Shown here one piece after another: positions 1-10,600 of a DNA stretch of 64,000 bases. The stretch is from an uncultured Polaribacter sp. (lineage in GTDB: Bacteria; Bacteroidota; Bacteroidia; Flavobacteriales; Flavobacteriaceae). Position numbers and translations under genes: made by a program. The notes under the pieces are model-generated. The model was not told the origin of the DNA and ran no database searches. It worked only from the letters and a program-made list of their open reading frames with translations. The DNA is taken from the NCBI GenBank assembly GCA_943787375.1, contig CALSME010000001.1, positions 72,001 through 136,000 on the forward strand, written 5' to 3'. How positions within the stretch are numbered: position 1 is the first letter of the stretch; each line of letters starts with the position of its first letter.

Positions 1-1
1 T

Positions 2-1018
2 TTAAGTTCTGGTTATTTATCTGCAAAAGAAGCCTTATCTGTGTTGGATGGTTTAAAAGCAAGTGCTCTTTTTAGAGACGATCAATACAGTTATATTCTA
101 TATCCGAATAAAGACCTGCCAAGGTTTACTAACAAGAATATCATTCCAGCAGCATCGGTAGAAAAATCGGAATTATTAAATCAACTCCTTGCAGATGGTA
201 ATACACAGATCATCGAAAAAGACATTACAGGCGCTTATCATTTTAATGCCAATTTTAACAATGGTATTCGATTAAAAGAAACGTTGAATACACTTTCAGA
301 TAGGTACCAATCATTATTAGCAAAGGATGAAAAACTCATTTTAGCAATTTATGAAGAAATGTTTGATCATAAATCCTTTACAGGAAGATCTGGAACATTT
401 TTTGGCTATGAAGGTTTAGGATCTATTTACTGGCACATGGTTTCGAAGTTGTTAATCGCAGCACAAGAAAACTGTTTATTGGCAATTAATGAGAATGAAA
501 GTGAAGTAGTAATCGGAAGATTATTGGAGCACTATTATGAAATAAATGAAGGGATTGGAGTTCATAAGTCTCCTGAATTGTACGGAGCATTTCCAACAGA
601 TCCTTATTCTCATACCCCAGCAGGAAAAGGCGCACAACAACCAGGAATGACGGGCCAAGTGAAAGAAGATATTCTCTCGAGGTTCGGTGAAATTGGTGTT
701 TTTGTAAAAGAGGGACAGTTGCAGTTCAATCCGAGGTTATTAAGAAAAGAAGAGTTTCTAACCGCTTCGAAAGATTTTACCTATGTCGATCTTGACAGCA
801 GCAAAAAGACGTTGCACTTAGAAACAAATACTTTTTGTTTTACCTATTGTCAAATTCCAGTCATTTATAAGATTTCAGAGAAGAAGGGTGTTGAGGTGTT
901 TTTTGAAGATGCATCCACCAAAGAATTTAAAGACTTAGTTGTAGATACAGCGGTAAGTCAAAAAATATTTGAAAGAACTGGTGAAGTAAAAAAGATAATC
1001 GTTTATATCAATAAGTAG
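2..1018 (+). CDS. C-terminal part of a probable beta-1,3-glucan phosphorylase (GH94/GH149/GH161-like)
   Basis: The reading frame is open from the first bases of the window, so the gene starts upstream and only its last ~338 codons are here; a GTG at 41 is internal. The visible part has a conserved-looking block (FFGYEGLGSIYWHMVSKLL, near residue 140) and a second with a PYSHTPAGKGAQQPGMTGQ stretch. These resemble the C-terminal catalytic region of large (about 1,100 aa) disaccharide/beta-1,3-glucan phosphorylases of the GH94/149/161 group. Those enzymes release glucose-1-phosphate from beta-glucan oligomers inside the cell. No signal peptide can be judged. Two bases separate it from the GH17 gene, so it heads or continues a glucan operon with GH17, GH30 and a sugar symporter. 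The family assignment is from memory of motifs and is moderate. Confidence 0.5.
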   Translation, partial: LSSGYLSAKEALSVLDGLKASALFRDDQYSYILYPNKDLPRFTNKNIIPAASVEKSELLNQLLADGNTQIIEKDITGAYHFNANFNNGIRLKETLNTLSDRYQSLLAKDEKLILAIYEEMFDHKSFTGRSGTFFGYEGLGSIYWHMVSKLLIAAQENCLLAINENESEVVIGRLLEHYYEINEGIGVHKSPELYGAFPTDPYSHTPAGKGAQQPGMTGQVKEDILSRFGEIGVFVKEGQLQFNPRLLRKEEFLTASKDFTYVDLDSSKKTLHLETNTFCFTYCQIPVIYKISEKKGVEVFFEDASTKEFKDLVVDTAVSQKIFERTGEVKKIIVYINK

Positions 1019-1019
1019 A

Positions 1020-2333
1020 ATGCAAAAGAAGCGAATGATTACATACCGAAATCCCAGAAAAGCAATACTCAGTATGAGTATAGCTCTTGTGGTCTTGGTT
1101 TTTAGTCTTTCGTGTACCACCTCAGTTCCCAAAGATGTAATTGTCAAAAAGACATCCAAAACTGCTGCACAGCTATTAGGAAATCCTAATTATTTGGCAA
1201 TGTCATATGGAGGATACAGAGAGAATTCAAGAGAAATACAGCCGACGATATCAGGATTAAAAGAAGATTTAAAAATTCTTTCTGCAATGGGGGTTAAAAT
1301 TATTCGAACCTACAATGTACAAAATCAATTCCCTCATGCAGCCAATGTTTTAAAAGCAATTTCCGAGCTTAAAAAAGAAGATTCCAACTTCGAAATGTAT
1401 GTGATGCTGGGCGCTTGGATTGATTGCTTAAATGCATGGTCTGCATCAGTACCAGATCACAACAAAGAAAGTTTGCAAAACTCTGGAGAGATTGACAGAG
1501 CTGTTGCTTTGGCAAAACAATATCCAGATATTGTAAAAGTAATTGCAGTGGGGAATGAAGCGATGGTGAAATGGGCCACAAGTTATTTTGTTCAGCCTAG
1601 TATAATTTTAAAATGGGTGAATCACCTTCAAAAATTAAAAAAAGAGGGTACATTGTGTAAAGACTTATGGATTACAAGCTCCGATGATTTTTCTTCTTGG
1701 GGTGGAGGAGATGCTAGTTATCATACCCAAGATTTAGAAGCTTTGATGCATGCAGTAGATTATGTTTCAATGCATACCTATCCGTATCATAATTCTCATT
1801 ACAATCCTTCTTTTTGGAAAACACCAGACCATTTAATCAGTTTTTCAGAAAATGAAAAAGTTGATGCTGCCATGATGCGCGCTCTAAATTTTGCAAAAAA
1901 TCAATATTACGCAGTTTCAAACTATATGAAAAGTCTAGGAATTGAGAAACCAATTCATATTGGTGAAACCGGTTGGGCAACGATTTCAAACGGACACTAC
2001 GGAGTTGATGGATCTAGAGCAACGGACGAATATAAACAAGGGTTGTATTATAAAGCACTTCGAACATGGACGAATAAAGAAGGTATTTCTTGTTTCTTTT
2101 TTGAAGCATTTGATGAACCCTGGAAAGATCCTAATAATGTGAGTGGTTCCGAAAATAATTTTGGTTTGATTACTCGAGATGGCGCTGTAAAATACGGGCT
2201 ATGGGATCTCGTAGACAAAGATGTCTTTAAAGGACTAAGCCGAAATGGAAATCCAATTACAAAAACATTTAAAGGTGATAAAAAGGAATTAATGAACACC
2301 GTATTGGTTCCTAACACAGCATATAAAAGATAA
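1020..2333 (+). CDS. GH17 family lipoprotein, probable endo-beta-1,3-glucanase (laminarinase)
   Basis: The 437-residue protein has a lipoprotein signal (hydrophobic stretch 15-31 and lipobox FSLSC with Cys32), so it should sit in the outer or inner membrane. A GH17 TIM barrel follows (about 55-430). The family's two catalytic glutamates are visible: the acid/base in VGNEAM (about Glu180) and the nucleophile in HIGETGWAT (about Glu316). GH17 members of marine flavobacteria cut undecorated beta-1,3-glucan. Stacked aromatic motifs such as MHTYPY are also present. The ATG at 1020 lies one base after the previous stop codon and the GH30 gene starts 12 bases later, so the genes are one transcription unit. 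Substrate is inferred from family and neighbours. Confidence 0.88.
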   Translation: MQKKRMITYRNPRKAILSMSIALVVLVFSLSCTTSVPKDVIVKKTSKTAAQLLGNPNYLAMSYGGYRENSREIQPTISGLKEDLKILSAMGVKIIRTYNVQNQFPHAANVLKAISELKKEDSNFEMYVMLGAWIDCLNAWSASVPDHNKESLQNSGEIDRAVALAKQYPDIVKVIAVGNEAMVKWATSYFVQPSIILKWVNHLQKLKKEGTLCKDLWITSSDDFSSWGGGDASYHTQDLEALMHAVDYVSMHTYPYHNSHYNPSFWKTPDHLISFSENEKVDAAMMRALNFAKNQYYAVSNYMKSLGIEKPIHIGETGWATISNGHYGVDGSRATDEYKQGLYYKALRTWTNKEGISCFFFEAFDEPWKDPNNVSGSENNFGLITRDGAVKYGLWDLVDKDVFKGLSRNGNPITKTFKGDKKELMNTVLVPNTAYKR

Positions 2334-2345
2334 ATATAAAATTGT

Positions 2346-3842
2346 ATGAAAAAAATAACCCATATTTTTCAAATAGCATTCCTATTGATGCTCATAAGTT
2401 GCAATCAAAAAGGAAGTGATTTGAGTGTCACAGTATATGAAACTTCGGAAAGTGGAAATCAGTTAACAAAAGTTTCGGGTTTCACAGCAGTTGAAAACGC
2501 GGCAACCATTGTTTTAAATCCAGCAGAAAAATTTCAAACGATTTCGGGATTTGGCGGTGCGTTTACAGAATCATCTGCCTATTTACTAAACCAATTAAGT
2601 AAGAAAAATAGAGATACCATTATTCAAGCCTATTTTGGAAAAGAGGGTGCCAATTATTCTTTGACTAGAACCCATATGAATTCATGTGACTTCTCCCTGT
2701 CTCAGTATTCCTATTCTCCTGTTGCGGAAGACATGACATTAGAACATTTTACGATTCAAGAAGATCAAGATGACTTAATTCCGATGATTAAAGAAGCTAT
2801 GAAAGTTTCTGAAGACGGCTTTAAAATAATCGCTTCTCCTTGGACAGCAGCACCTTGGATGAAAGACAATAAAAAATGGGTAGGTGGGAAGTTATTGCCA
2901 AAATACTATGATACTTGGGCTTTGTTTTTTTCTAAATACTTAGATGCCTACAAAGAAGAAGGAATTGATCTTTGGGGTTTTACAGTAGAAAACGAACCTC
3001 ATGGCAATGGTAATAATTGGGAAAGCATGCATTATTCACCTAAAGAAATGACCACTTTTGTGGAACATCATTTAGGACCAAAGTTAGAAGCAGATGGTTA
3101 TGGAGATAAAATTATTTTAGGATATGATCAAAATAGAGCCGGTATCAAAGAATGGGTAGATGTAATGTATGCGACAGAAGCCTCTTCAAAATATTATGAT
3201 GGTACTGCGATTCATTGGTATGAAAGTACCTATGAAGTTTTTCCAGAGGCATTGCAATATGCGCATCAAAAAGCCCCTAATAAATATTTAATAGAAACAG
3301 AAGGTTGTATTGATTCTCAAATTCCTGAATGGAAAAATGACGCTTGGTATTGGTCAAAAGAAGCGACAGATTGGGGTTGGGACTGGGCATCAGAAAAAGA
3401 TAAGTATTTGCATCCAAAATATGCGCCTGTAAACCGATATGCGAGAGATATTATTGGTTGCCTAAACAATTGGGTAGACGGATGGATTGATTGGAACATG
3501 GTATTGGACAAACAAGGAGGTCCAAACTGGTTTAAAAACTGGTGTGTTGCACCCATATTAGTAGATCCAGAAAAAGACGAAGTTTATTTTACGCCGCTGT
3601 ACTATACCATGGCACATTTTAGCAAATATATTCGACCCAATGCACAAGTAATTGGTTTGGAAAGTACCGATAAAGATTTACAAGTTACTGCAGCAAAAAA
3701 TCCAGATGGTTCTATTGCAGTAGTTATTTTTAATGAAGGGAAAAAAGAAAAGGATTTTAAACTACGCTTAGGCGAAAAAGAAACCACAATTCATATCAAT
3801 GCACAAGCATTGCAAACGATTGTTATAGCATCAACCCAATAA
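2346..3842 (+). CDS. GH30 family lipoprotein, probable exo-beta-1,6-glucosidase acting on laminarin branches
   Basis: The 498-residue protein starts with a lipoprotein signal ending in LISC (Cys19). It continues with the GH30 barrel beginning at the typical FQTISGFGGAFTESSA block (63-78) and closes with a small beta domain (about 425-498). The acid/base is Glu217 in TVENEPH and the nucleophile is probably Glu319 in LIETEGC. Length and layout fit GH30 subfamilies that include beta-1,6-glucanases and glucosylceramidase-like enzymes. In laminarin loci of marine flavobacteria, GH30 enzymes remove beta-1,6-linked glucose side chains so that GH17 can work. It sits between GH17 and the symporter, in the same direction, with gaps of 12 and 15 bases. 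Substrate is inferred. Confidence 0.88.
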   Translation: MKKITHIFQIAFLLMLISCNQKGSDLSVTVYETSESGNQLTKVSGFTAVENAATIVLNPAEKFQTISGFGGAFTESSAYLLNQLSKKNRDTIIQAYFGKEGANYSLTRTHMNSCDFSLSQYSYSPVAEDMTLEHFTIQEDQDDLIPMIKEAMKVSEDGFKIIASPWTAAPWMKDNKKWVGGKLLPKYYDTWALFFSKYLDAYKEEGIDLWGFTVENEPHGNGNNWESMHYSPKEMTTFVEHHLGPKLEADGYGDKIILGYDQNRAGIKEWVDVMYATEASSKYYDGTAIHWYESTYEVFPEALQYAHQKAPNKYLIETEGCIDSQIPEWKNDAWYWSKEATDWGWDWASEKDKYLHPKYAPVNRYARDIIGCLNNWVDGWIDWNMVLDKQGGPNWFKNWCVAPILVDPEKDEVYFTPLYYTMAHFSKYIRPNAQVIGLESTDKDLQVTAAKNPDGSIAVVIFNEGKKEKDFKLRLGEKETTIHINAQALQTIVIASTQ

Positions 3843-3857
3843 AAAACAACAACTCAT

Positions 3858-5282
3858 ATGTCGAATACAAATACTTCTAAAAAAGTCCTGATGGGACAAA
3901 AAATAGCTTTTGGTTTGGGAATGTTGGCCAATCAAATGTTTCCTGCTGTCATCAGTATATTTATGGTTGTTCTTGTTCAGAATTTAGGATTTCCAGGATG
4001 GATGTGGGGATTCGTAGCTTTTCTACCAAGACTTTTTGATGCAATTACAGATCCAATTATGGGCTTTATTTCTGACAACACAAAATCTAAATGGGGAAGA
4101 AGAAAACAATATGTTTTATCAGGAGCCCTCATCATGGGGATTTCTTTCATTATTATGTGGCAATTGAACGGAGCTAATTCGATTGATTATAATTTTGCAT
4201 ATTTTCTTTTTTGGTCATTAGTTTTTTATCTGGGTTTAACAATTTTTAGTGTTCCTTATGTAGCAATGGGATATGAGATGAGTGACGATTTTCATGAGCG
4301 TACCAATATTATGGGGATTGCTCAGTTTATAGGTCAATGGGCATGGGTAATTGCTCCATGGCTATGGGTGATTATGGATCCAGGGCAAGGTTTCTTTGAG
4401 TCAGGAGAAGTAGCCGTAAGAGAATTAGCCATTTGGGTGGGACTAATCTGTATGATTATAGCGATCGTCCCTGCAATTTTCATTAAAGGAAAATCAACTT
4501 TAAATGAAAAATACGACAGTATTACTTTTGACAATATTTTTAAAAATTTGCACACAATTTTTGTAATTAATTTTAAGCAAGCGCTCAAAATAAAAGCATT
4601 TAGGAAATTATGTATAGCGACCTTTTTAGTATTCAATGCCTTTAATACAGTGGCAGCATTTTCTTATTTTATAATTCTTCACTATTTATTTAATGGTTCT
4701 GGAGCTGGTTTGTGGCCAACCCTTTTTGGTTGTGTAGGTGCATTAATCACTACTTTTTTAGTGATTCCATTCGTTACACAGATTTCTAAAAAAATTGGTA
4801 AAAAGAAAGCTTTTTTAGTTTCTCAATCTATTTCCATTGTCGGATATATCATGCTTTGGTTCTTGTTTATACCAGGGAAACCCTATTTATTCTTATTAGC
4901 ATTGCCATTCTTTTCGTTTGGTATTGGAGGGCTGTTTACCTTAATGATGTCCATGACTGCTGATGTTATTGATTTAGACGAATTAAACACAGGGAAACGA
5001 CGCGAAGGAATCTTTGGAGCAATTTACTGGTGGATGGTGAAATTTGGCTTTGGAATTGCAGGTGGTTTAACGGGGTTGATTTTTTCTATTATTGGATGGG
5101 ACTCTGGTGCAGAGACTCAAACTGTTGAGGCTGTTACTGGATTGCGCATATTTTTCTCAGGATTACCGATGCTTGGAACTATAATTGCCATCTATATAAT
5201 GTGGGATTACGATTTATCAGAAGAAAAGGCGATTCAAACAAGAGTTCAGTTAGATGCAAGAGCCGCGGAAGACAAGTCATAG
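3858..5282 (+). CDS. GPH-family sugar:cation symporter (MFS_2, MelB-like)
   Basis: This 474-residue inner-membrane protein has about twelve hydrophobic segments. It carries typical glycoside-pentoside-hexuronide symporter marks: DAITDPIMGFISDNTKSKWGR near residues 60-80, the GYEM..D.HERT loop near 135-148 and the MTADVIDLDEL block near 364-375. Members import mono- or oligosaccharides with sodium or protons. As the last gene after GH17 and GH30 and before a strong terminator, it most likely carries glucose or laminari-oligosaccharides released in the periplasm to the cytoplasm, where the phosphorylase would act. The start is the ATG 15 bases after GH30. The substrate cannot be read from sequence. 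Confidence 0.87.
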   Translation: MSNTNTSKKVLMGQKIAFGLGMLANQMFPAVISIFMVVLVQNLGFPGWMWGFVAFLPRLFDAITDPIMGFISDNTKSKWGRRKQYVLSGALIMGISFIIMWQLNGANSIDYNFAYFLFWSLVFYLGLTIFSVPYVAMGYEMSDDFHERTNIMGIAQFIGQWAWVIAPWLWVIMDPGQGFFESGEVAVRELAIWVGLICMIIAIVPAIFIKGKSTLNEKYDSITFDNIFKNLHTIFVINFKQALKIKAFRKLCIATFLVFNAFNTVAAFSYFIILHYLFNGSGAGLWPTLFGCVGALITTFLVIPFVTQISKKIGKKKAFLVSQSISIVGYIMLWFLFIPGKPYLFLLALPFFSFGIGGLFTLMMSMTADVIDLDELNTGKRREGIFGAIYWWMVKFGFGIAGGLTGLIFSIIGWDSGAETQTVEAVTGLRIFFSGLPMLGTIIAIYIMWDYDLSEEKAIQTRVQLDARAAEDKS

Positions 5283-5310
5283 AAAAGCACTTTTTTTATA
5301 TTATCAATGA

Positions 5311-5343
5311 ATGATTCCAATATATATTGGAATCATTTTTTTT
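5311..5343 (+). terminator. Intrinsic terminator of the glucan operon
   Basis: A 12-bp perfect stem (arms at 5311-5322 and 5325-5336 around a two-base centre) is followed by a T run. It lies 29 bases after the symporter stop codon. Confidence 0.8.
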
Positions 5344-5657
5344 AAATAAATATCGAAGTAACCGTTCTTATTTCTCCATATTTTCTGATTAAAGATTAAA
5401 AAACGGATAATATCTCCTTATTCTTACTTTTTTTGAATCGATCAATTCGTTAAATATCAATACAATACCCCTACATTTCAATTTGTTGAAATTAAACAAT
5501 TTCCACTTATACCCGTATTTTACCACTTATTCTCTAAGAAGACCAGTTATGTATTTATACATGAATATTTCCTCTTGTATGTTTTTTGTTTGGTTTCATT
5601 TTCTACATTCTTCACTAAAATTCATTAACATTGGTTTATAATTTTAAATCAAAACTT
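5344..5657. other. AT-rich intergenic region upstream of the first T9SS protein
   Basis: No open frame, RNA gene or repeat was recognised here. It probably contains the promoter of the gene at 5658, but I could not find a full TAnnTTTG element that I trust. Confidence 0.5.
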
Positions 5658-7235
5658 ATGAAAAAAATTACTTTATTATTTATCTTATTGATAACATCAA
5701 TTGGGTTTTCGCAAGAAGTATTGCAAAATTTTGAAAATGGAGGCTTAGGCGAGGCCTTTGGCAGAGCTACTGCATCTGTGGTTGCAGATCCTGAAGCAGG
5801 AGGAGCAAGGGGGAACGTTGCGCTGCTCACTGCAGTATCAACCGGTGAAACCTGGCAAGGTATAAATATTACACTTACTAAGAACGTACAATTAACTACA
5901 GATAAAACAATGTCATTAGATGTGTATTCAAATTCAGCCATTACGATCGCTCCAAAAGTTCTTGGAGGTTTGGATAGTGCTCCCGCTTCTACTGGAGCCG
6001 TAACTCATACGGGTTCTGGCTGGGAAACATTAACATTGACTTTTAATCAAGGTTTAGACAATACAGTAACAGCAAATGGTGTTTACTCGGCTTTTGTAAT
6101 CTATTATAATTGGGATGCAGGCACAACTAATTTTATAGACCCTGCTATTAACAGAGTTTTTTATGTAGATAATATTTCAGGAAATACAGTTCCTACAGAA
6201 ACAGATGCAACAATAAGTGATCTACAGGTTGACGCAACGACAATAAGTGGTTTTTCTCCCGCAGTTACAAGCTATGATTATGAAGCTATTGCTGGGGCTA
6301 CAGTACCTACTGTTACAGCAACAACAACAGAAAGTGCTGCGAATGCAGTTATTACGCAAGCAGCTCAAATTCCAGGCGATGCAACAGTGGTTGTAACTGC
6401 TGAAGATGGAACTTCAACAAAAACATATACGGTATCATTTGTTGTAGTTCCAGCCCCTACTGATGCGCCAAATTCACCACCAGACAGAAATGCTTGGGAT
6501 GTAATTTCGCTCTATGGTGAGGCTTATGGAACTGAAATTGGTTTGGCGAACACTACTTGGGATAATGGTGCTGATTCAGAAGAACTAACAATTGCTTCCA
6601 ATAAGGTATTGAAAGTTACTAACGGGACCGGTCAATTTGTAGGTTTTGATATCGCAAATACGAATGGTTTCGTAAGTGCTACCAATATGACACACTTTCA
6701 TGCAGACTTCTGGATAGTAGGAGATTATATTACAGGGCAAACTTTAAATACAACGCTTTCCAATCATGCTGGAGATATTGGAACGGAAACGAATGGAATT
6801 GTATTGTCCAAAGCGATCGCAGGAGATGGTTCAGAAAATGAAAAATGGGTTTCTGTTGATTTGGAAATTGGTACAGATGATAGAGAAAGACTCGCACAAT
6901 TGCTCTTTACCTATTCTGCAGCTGCAGGAGCAACTCCTGATTATGTTTATTTTGATAATATTTATTTATACAGAGCTGCAACCGCAGACGTAGACAAAAA
7001 CAATCTGTTAAATGTAAGCGTATCTCCAAGTCCAACTAAAGATGATTTAAAAATAAGTGCACAAGAAATCATTGAAAATGTCACTATTTACAATGTGTTA
7101 GGGAAAAGCGTGTTTAATACAACAATCCATAAAAAAGAAGATATCATTGATGTGTCTTCTTTACAAACAGGGATCTATATTTTAAAATATACCATGAACA
7201 ATGCGGTGGGAACTCTAAAGTTTCTAAAAGAATAA
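5658..7235 (+). CDS. Secreted T9SS multidomain beta-sandwich protein, possible glucan-binding protein
   Basis: The 525-residue protein has a signal peptide (1-19, ending GFSQ) and a lectin/CBM-like beta-sandwich (about 20-170). Next come a cadherin-like beta-sandwich (about 182-264, starting TDATISDLQVD) and a second sandwich opening with RNAWDVISLYGEAY (about 268-439). A C-terminal type A T9SS sorting tail (about 445-525, with VTIYNVLGK and GIYILKY) would lead to outer-membrane passage and surface attachment or release. No catalytic motif is visible. The start is the ATG at 5658 because the signal peptide begins there; an in-frame TTG at 5631 would put nine polar residues in front of it. Position after the GH17/GH30/symporter set suggests laminarin binding, which is inference. 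Confidence 0.75.
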   Translation: MKKITLLFILLITSIGFSQEVLQNFENGGLGEAFGRATASVVADPEAGGARGNVALLTAVSTGETWQGINITLTKNVQLTTDKTMSLDVYSNSAITIAPKVLGGLDSAPASTGAVTHTGSGWETLTLTFNQGLDNTVTANGVYSAFVIYYNWDAGTTNFIDPAINRVFYVDNISGNTVPTETDATISDLQVDATTISGFSPAVTSYDYEAIAGATVPTVTATTTESAANAVITQAAQIPGDATVVVTAEDGTSTKTYTVSFVVVPAPTDAPNSPPDRNAWDVISLYGEAYGTEIGLANTTWDNGADSEELTIASNKVLKVTNGTGQFVGFDIANTNGFVSATNMTHFHADFWIVGDYITGQTLNTTLSNHAGDIGTETNGIVLSKAIAGDGSENEKWVSVDLEIGTDDRERLAQLLFTYSAAAGATPDYVYFDNIYLYRAATADVDKNNLLNVSVSPSPTKDDLKISAQEIIENVTIYNVLGKSVFNTTIHKKEDIIDVSSLQTGIYILKYTMNNAVGTLKFLKE

Positions 7236-7259
7236 GTTATATTTTATTCTATAAAAAAT

Positions 7260-7293
7260 AAAATCGCTTGCATATACTGCAAGCGATTTTTTA
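7260..7293 (+). terminator. Intrinsic terminator after first T9SS protein
   Basis: A 12-bp perfect stem (7261-7272 with 7278-7289, five-base loop) precedes a T run 25 bases past the stop codon. Confidence 0.8.
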
Positions 7294-7653
7294 TTATTTG
7301 AGTATTCGTAATATTTAATAATTGCGAAAACAACCTCTTTTTTTGCTGTCAACGAATTGAAATTATTTTAAACGGATTGATTTAGAATATTCTTGTGCAT
7401 TTTTTTAAATAATAAAAATGGCTGACAGCTTGAGTCTGTCAGTGCTCACCAATACAAAAACCATACAAATGGTTTCAATCTTAAATTATAAAAGTTACGG
7501 AATTTCAATGCATCCCTTTATAATCCTTGTTTTTGAGGTTTTATTTTTTTAATAAAATTTAATCTTTAATGTATGTATTTTATATAGGTCCACATTATCG
7601 TATTAAACAAAAAAATATGATAATATTATGAAGTTAAATCAAAACAACTATTT
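7294..7653. other. Intergenic region with a small hairpin
   Basis: The stretch is AT-rich. It contains one 7-bp inverted repeat, CTGACAG at 7422-7428 with CTGTCAG at 7436-7442, not followed by a T run, so it is not a clear terminator. No coding frame or RNA gene was recognised. It probably carries the promoter for the 1,030-residue T9SS protein. Confidence 0.45.
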
Positions 7654-10600
7654 ATGAAAAAAATTACTTTATACTTTGCAATGATTTTATCATCATTGAT
7701 GTATGCACAAGCACCAGGGAGTGCAGCAGCAGAACCTACAGCAAGAGATGCTGAGAATGTAATTTCTTTATTTACACAAACAACCGATGCCACAACAACG
7801 GTGTATGACGATATTGCAGTGTCAGATTTCAATCCAAATTGGGGATCTACCTCTGGAAATGTTACAACAGAAACACTCAACAGTGACAACGTATTAAAAT
7901 ATCCGGCTTTCAATTATCAAGGAATCGTAATTGGTTCTGAGATTAATATCTCAGGAATGACAACAATGCATGTAGATATCTGGACAAACGGACTTTCTCC
8001 AAATGTATTTTTAATAAGTGCAACAACAGGAGAAAAATCTGTCAATGTTCCTGCAAACGCAGGTTCATGGTCGAGTGTAGAAATTCCTTTGTCGGATTTT
8101 ACAGACCAAGGAATGTCGATTGCTGATATCAAAGAATTGAAATTTGATGGTGGAGATTCTACCACAGACATTTATATAGACAATATTTATTTTTGGAAAG
8201 AACCTGTAGCTGAAGGAACCGATGCTTCTTTAACTAACTTAAACGTCAATGGAGCAATCGTATCAGGTTTTAGCCCTACAACTTTTGCATACACTGTTGG
8301 AGTAGCAGTTGGTGGAGCTGTTCCAGAAGTTACTGCAACCGCAACAGATGCCAATGTTACAAGCATTACAATAACACAAGCGACTTCAGTTCCTGGAGAA
8401 GCAAGTGTAGTGGTTCTTTCTCAAGACGAATCAGCAACGAATGAATACACAATTTCATTTGTAGTCGAAGGTCCATCAGAAGCAGCTCCAACTCCACCAG
8501 CAAGGAATGCAGAAGATGTAGTTTCTCTATTTAGTAATGCCTATACAGACATGCCAATTGATACTTGGTCTGCAACATGGGATGATTCTTCGATTGAAGA
8601 CATTCAAATTCAAGGAAATGATACCAAAAAAATAAATTTCGTAAACTTTATTGGTGTAGAATTTCAAGATGCTGGAAGAGTAGATGCAACAGAATTTACG
8701 CACTTTCATATTGATATCTATACTGAAACTGAAACACTTGATAAAAGTTTCAATTTGAAGTTTTCTAACTGGGCAGGAGGGACTGCTGAAGCCAATGCTA
8801 TTGAATTTTCAACAACCAATGGAAGTTCACCTGCGTTACCAAACCCAAATCCAGGAACATGGATTTCTTTAGACATTCCATTTTCAAGTTGGGGAGGAGT
8901 AAACGGTATTTCGAGAAGTGATTTGGCACAATTTATCATTACCTCTAATTTAGGACAAGTATTTGTAGATAACATTTACATGTATAAAATACCAACCGCA
9001 ACGGCTCCAACTACAGATGCCCCAACACCACCAGAAAGAGATGCATCAGATGTTATTTCGATTTATAGTGATGCGTATACTAATATAAACGTAACCAACT
9101 TTAATCCAGGTTGGGGACAGTCAGGCGCTGTAGATGCCGCTTATGATCCTACAGGAAATGGTGTAAACACGGTTTTAGAATACTCAAACTTTAATTACCA
9201 AGGAACAGAATTTGATGCCACAGACGCATCTGAAATGGAATTTGTTCATATCGATATTTGGACAGCCGATGCGACCAATGTACAGTTTAGTCCGATTAAC
9301 AATGGTACAGGTACAGGTGAGTTTTTAGTGGATGTTCCTGTTGTTACAGGAGGATGGAGTAGTGTTGATATTGCAATCGCTGATTTTACAGGGATGACAT
9401 GGGATTCTTTAATTCAAATGAAATTTGATGGCCAAGGAGGTTCAAATCCTTCCACAATCTATATTGACAATGTATACTTTTATAAAGCACCAGCCTTTAA
9501 TGGAATTGCTTTGCCATTTGATTTTGAAGATGGAGAAAATCCATTTACAGCAAATCCAAATGTTGGGTCGGTAATCGAAGACCCTACAAACGCTTCAAAT
9601 AAAGTCCTAGAAATCGTAGGAAGTGCTGGAGATTGGGACAATGTAATTTCTAGTTTAGATTTAAATGTGAACTTATCAGACGATGATAACAATACCATTA
9701 CTTTTAGAATCAAACCAATGAATGGAACTGGATCTGGAAATCACTTGTTAAAATTTGAAGGAGAAGCTAATGCAGGACCGAATACAGAATTAGCATTCAA
9801 CACGACGGGAACCGATTGGGAAACGATCAGTTTAAACTTTCCAGCAGGTTTAGGTAGTTATTCAAAACTAGTACTCTTTACAGATGCTGGAAGTGGAGCT
9901 ACAGATACCTATTTAGTGGACGATATTGAAGGCGGTACCAATGTTGCCCCTCCAACAGACCCAGAAGCACCAACAGTTGCTGCACCCACCCCTCCAGCAA
10001 GAAACGCTTGGGATGTTGTTTCATTATTCAGTAATGCATATGACAACATTACCATAGACGCTTGGTCTGCAAGTTGGGACACTGCTGCAATAGAAGATCT
10101 ACAAATTGTTGGAAATGACACGAAGAAAATTACTTTTGAAAACTTCTTAGGTGTTGAATTTCAAAACAGCAATCGAATAGATGCAACTCCATTTACTCAC
10201 TTTCACTTAGATGTTTTTGTAACCGAAGCAACTTTAGACAGAAGTTTTAACTTGAAATTTTCGAATTGGGATGGTGGAACTGCCGAAGCAAATGCCATTG
10301 AGTTTTCTGTAACAAATGCAAGTAATCCAGCGATTCCAAATCCGAATCCAGGAACTTGGATTTCTTTAGACATTCCTTTTTCTGATTGGACAGGAATTGG
10401 AAATGATTCAAGAAATGACTTGGCACAGTTTTTAATAACCAGTGATTTAAATGTTGTTTATGTAGACAATATCTATATCTATAGAGCGGCAACTGCTAGC
10501 GTAGACACAGACAACTTATTAAATGTTAGTTTGTCTCCAGTTCCAGCGAAAAATGAACTAAGAATTAGCGCACAAGACCTTATTGAAAATGTAACCATTT

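Noticed and set aside
5631-5657. Earlier start of the first T9SS protein
   Set aside because: It is a TTG that would place nine polar residues before an otherwise ideal signal peptide starting at ATG 5658.
7422-7442. Terminator or riboswitch at the CTGACAG hairpin
   Set aside because: The stem is only seven pairs, has no T run and lies far from both neighbouring genes. No riboswitch class was recognised.
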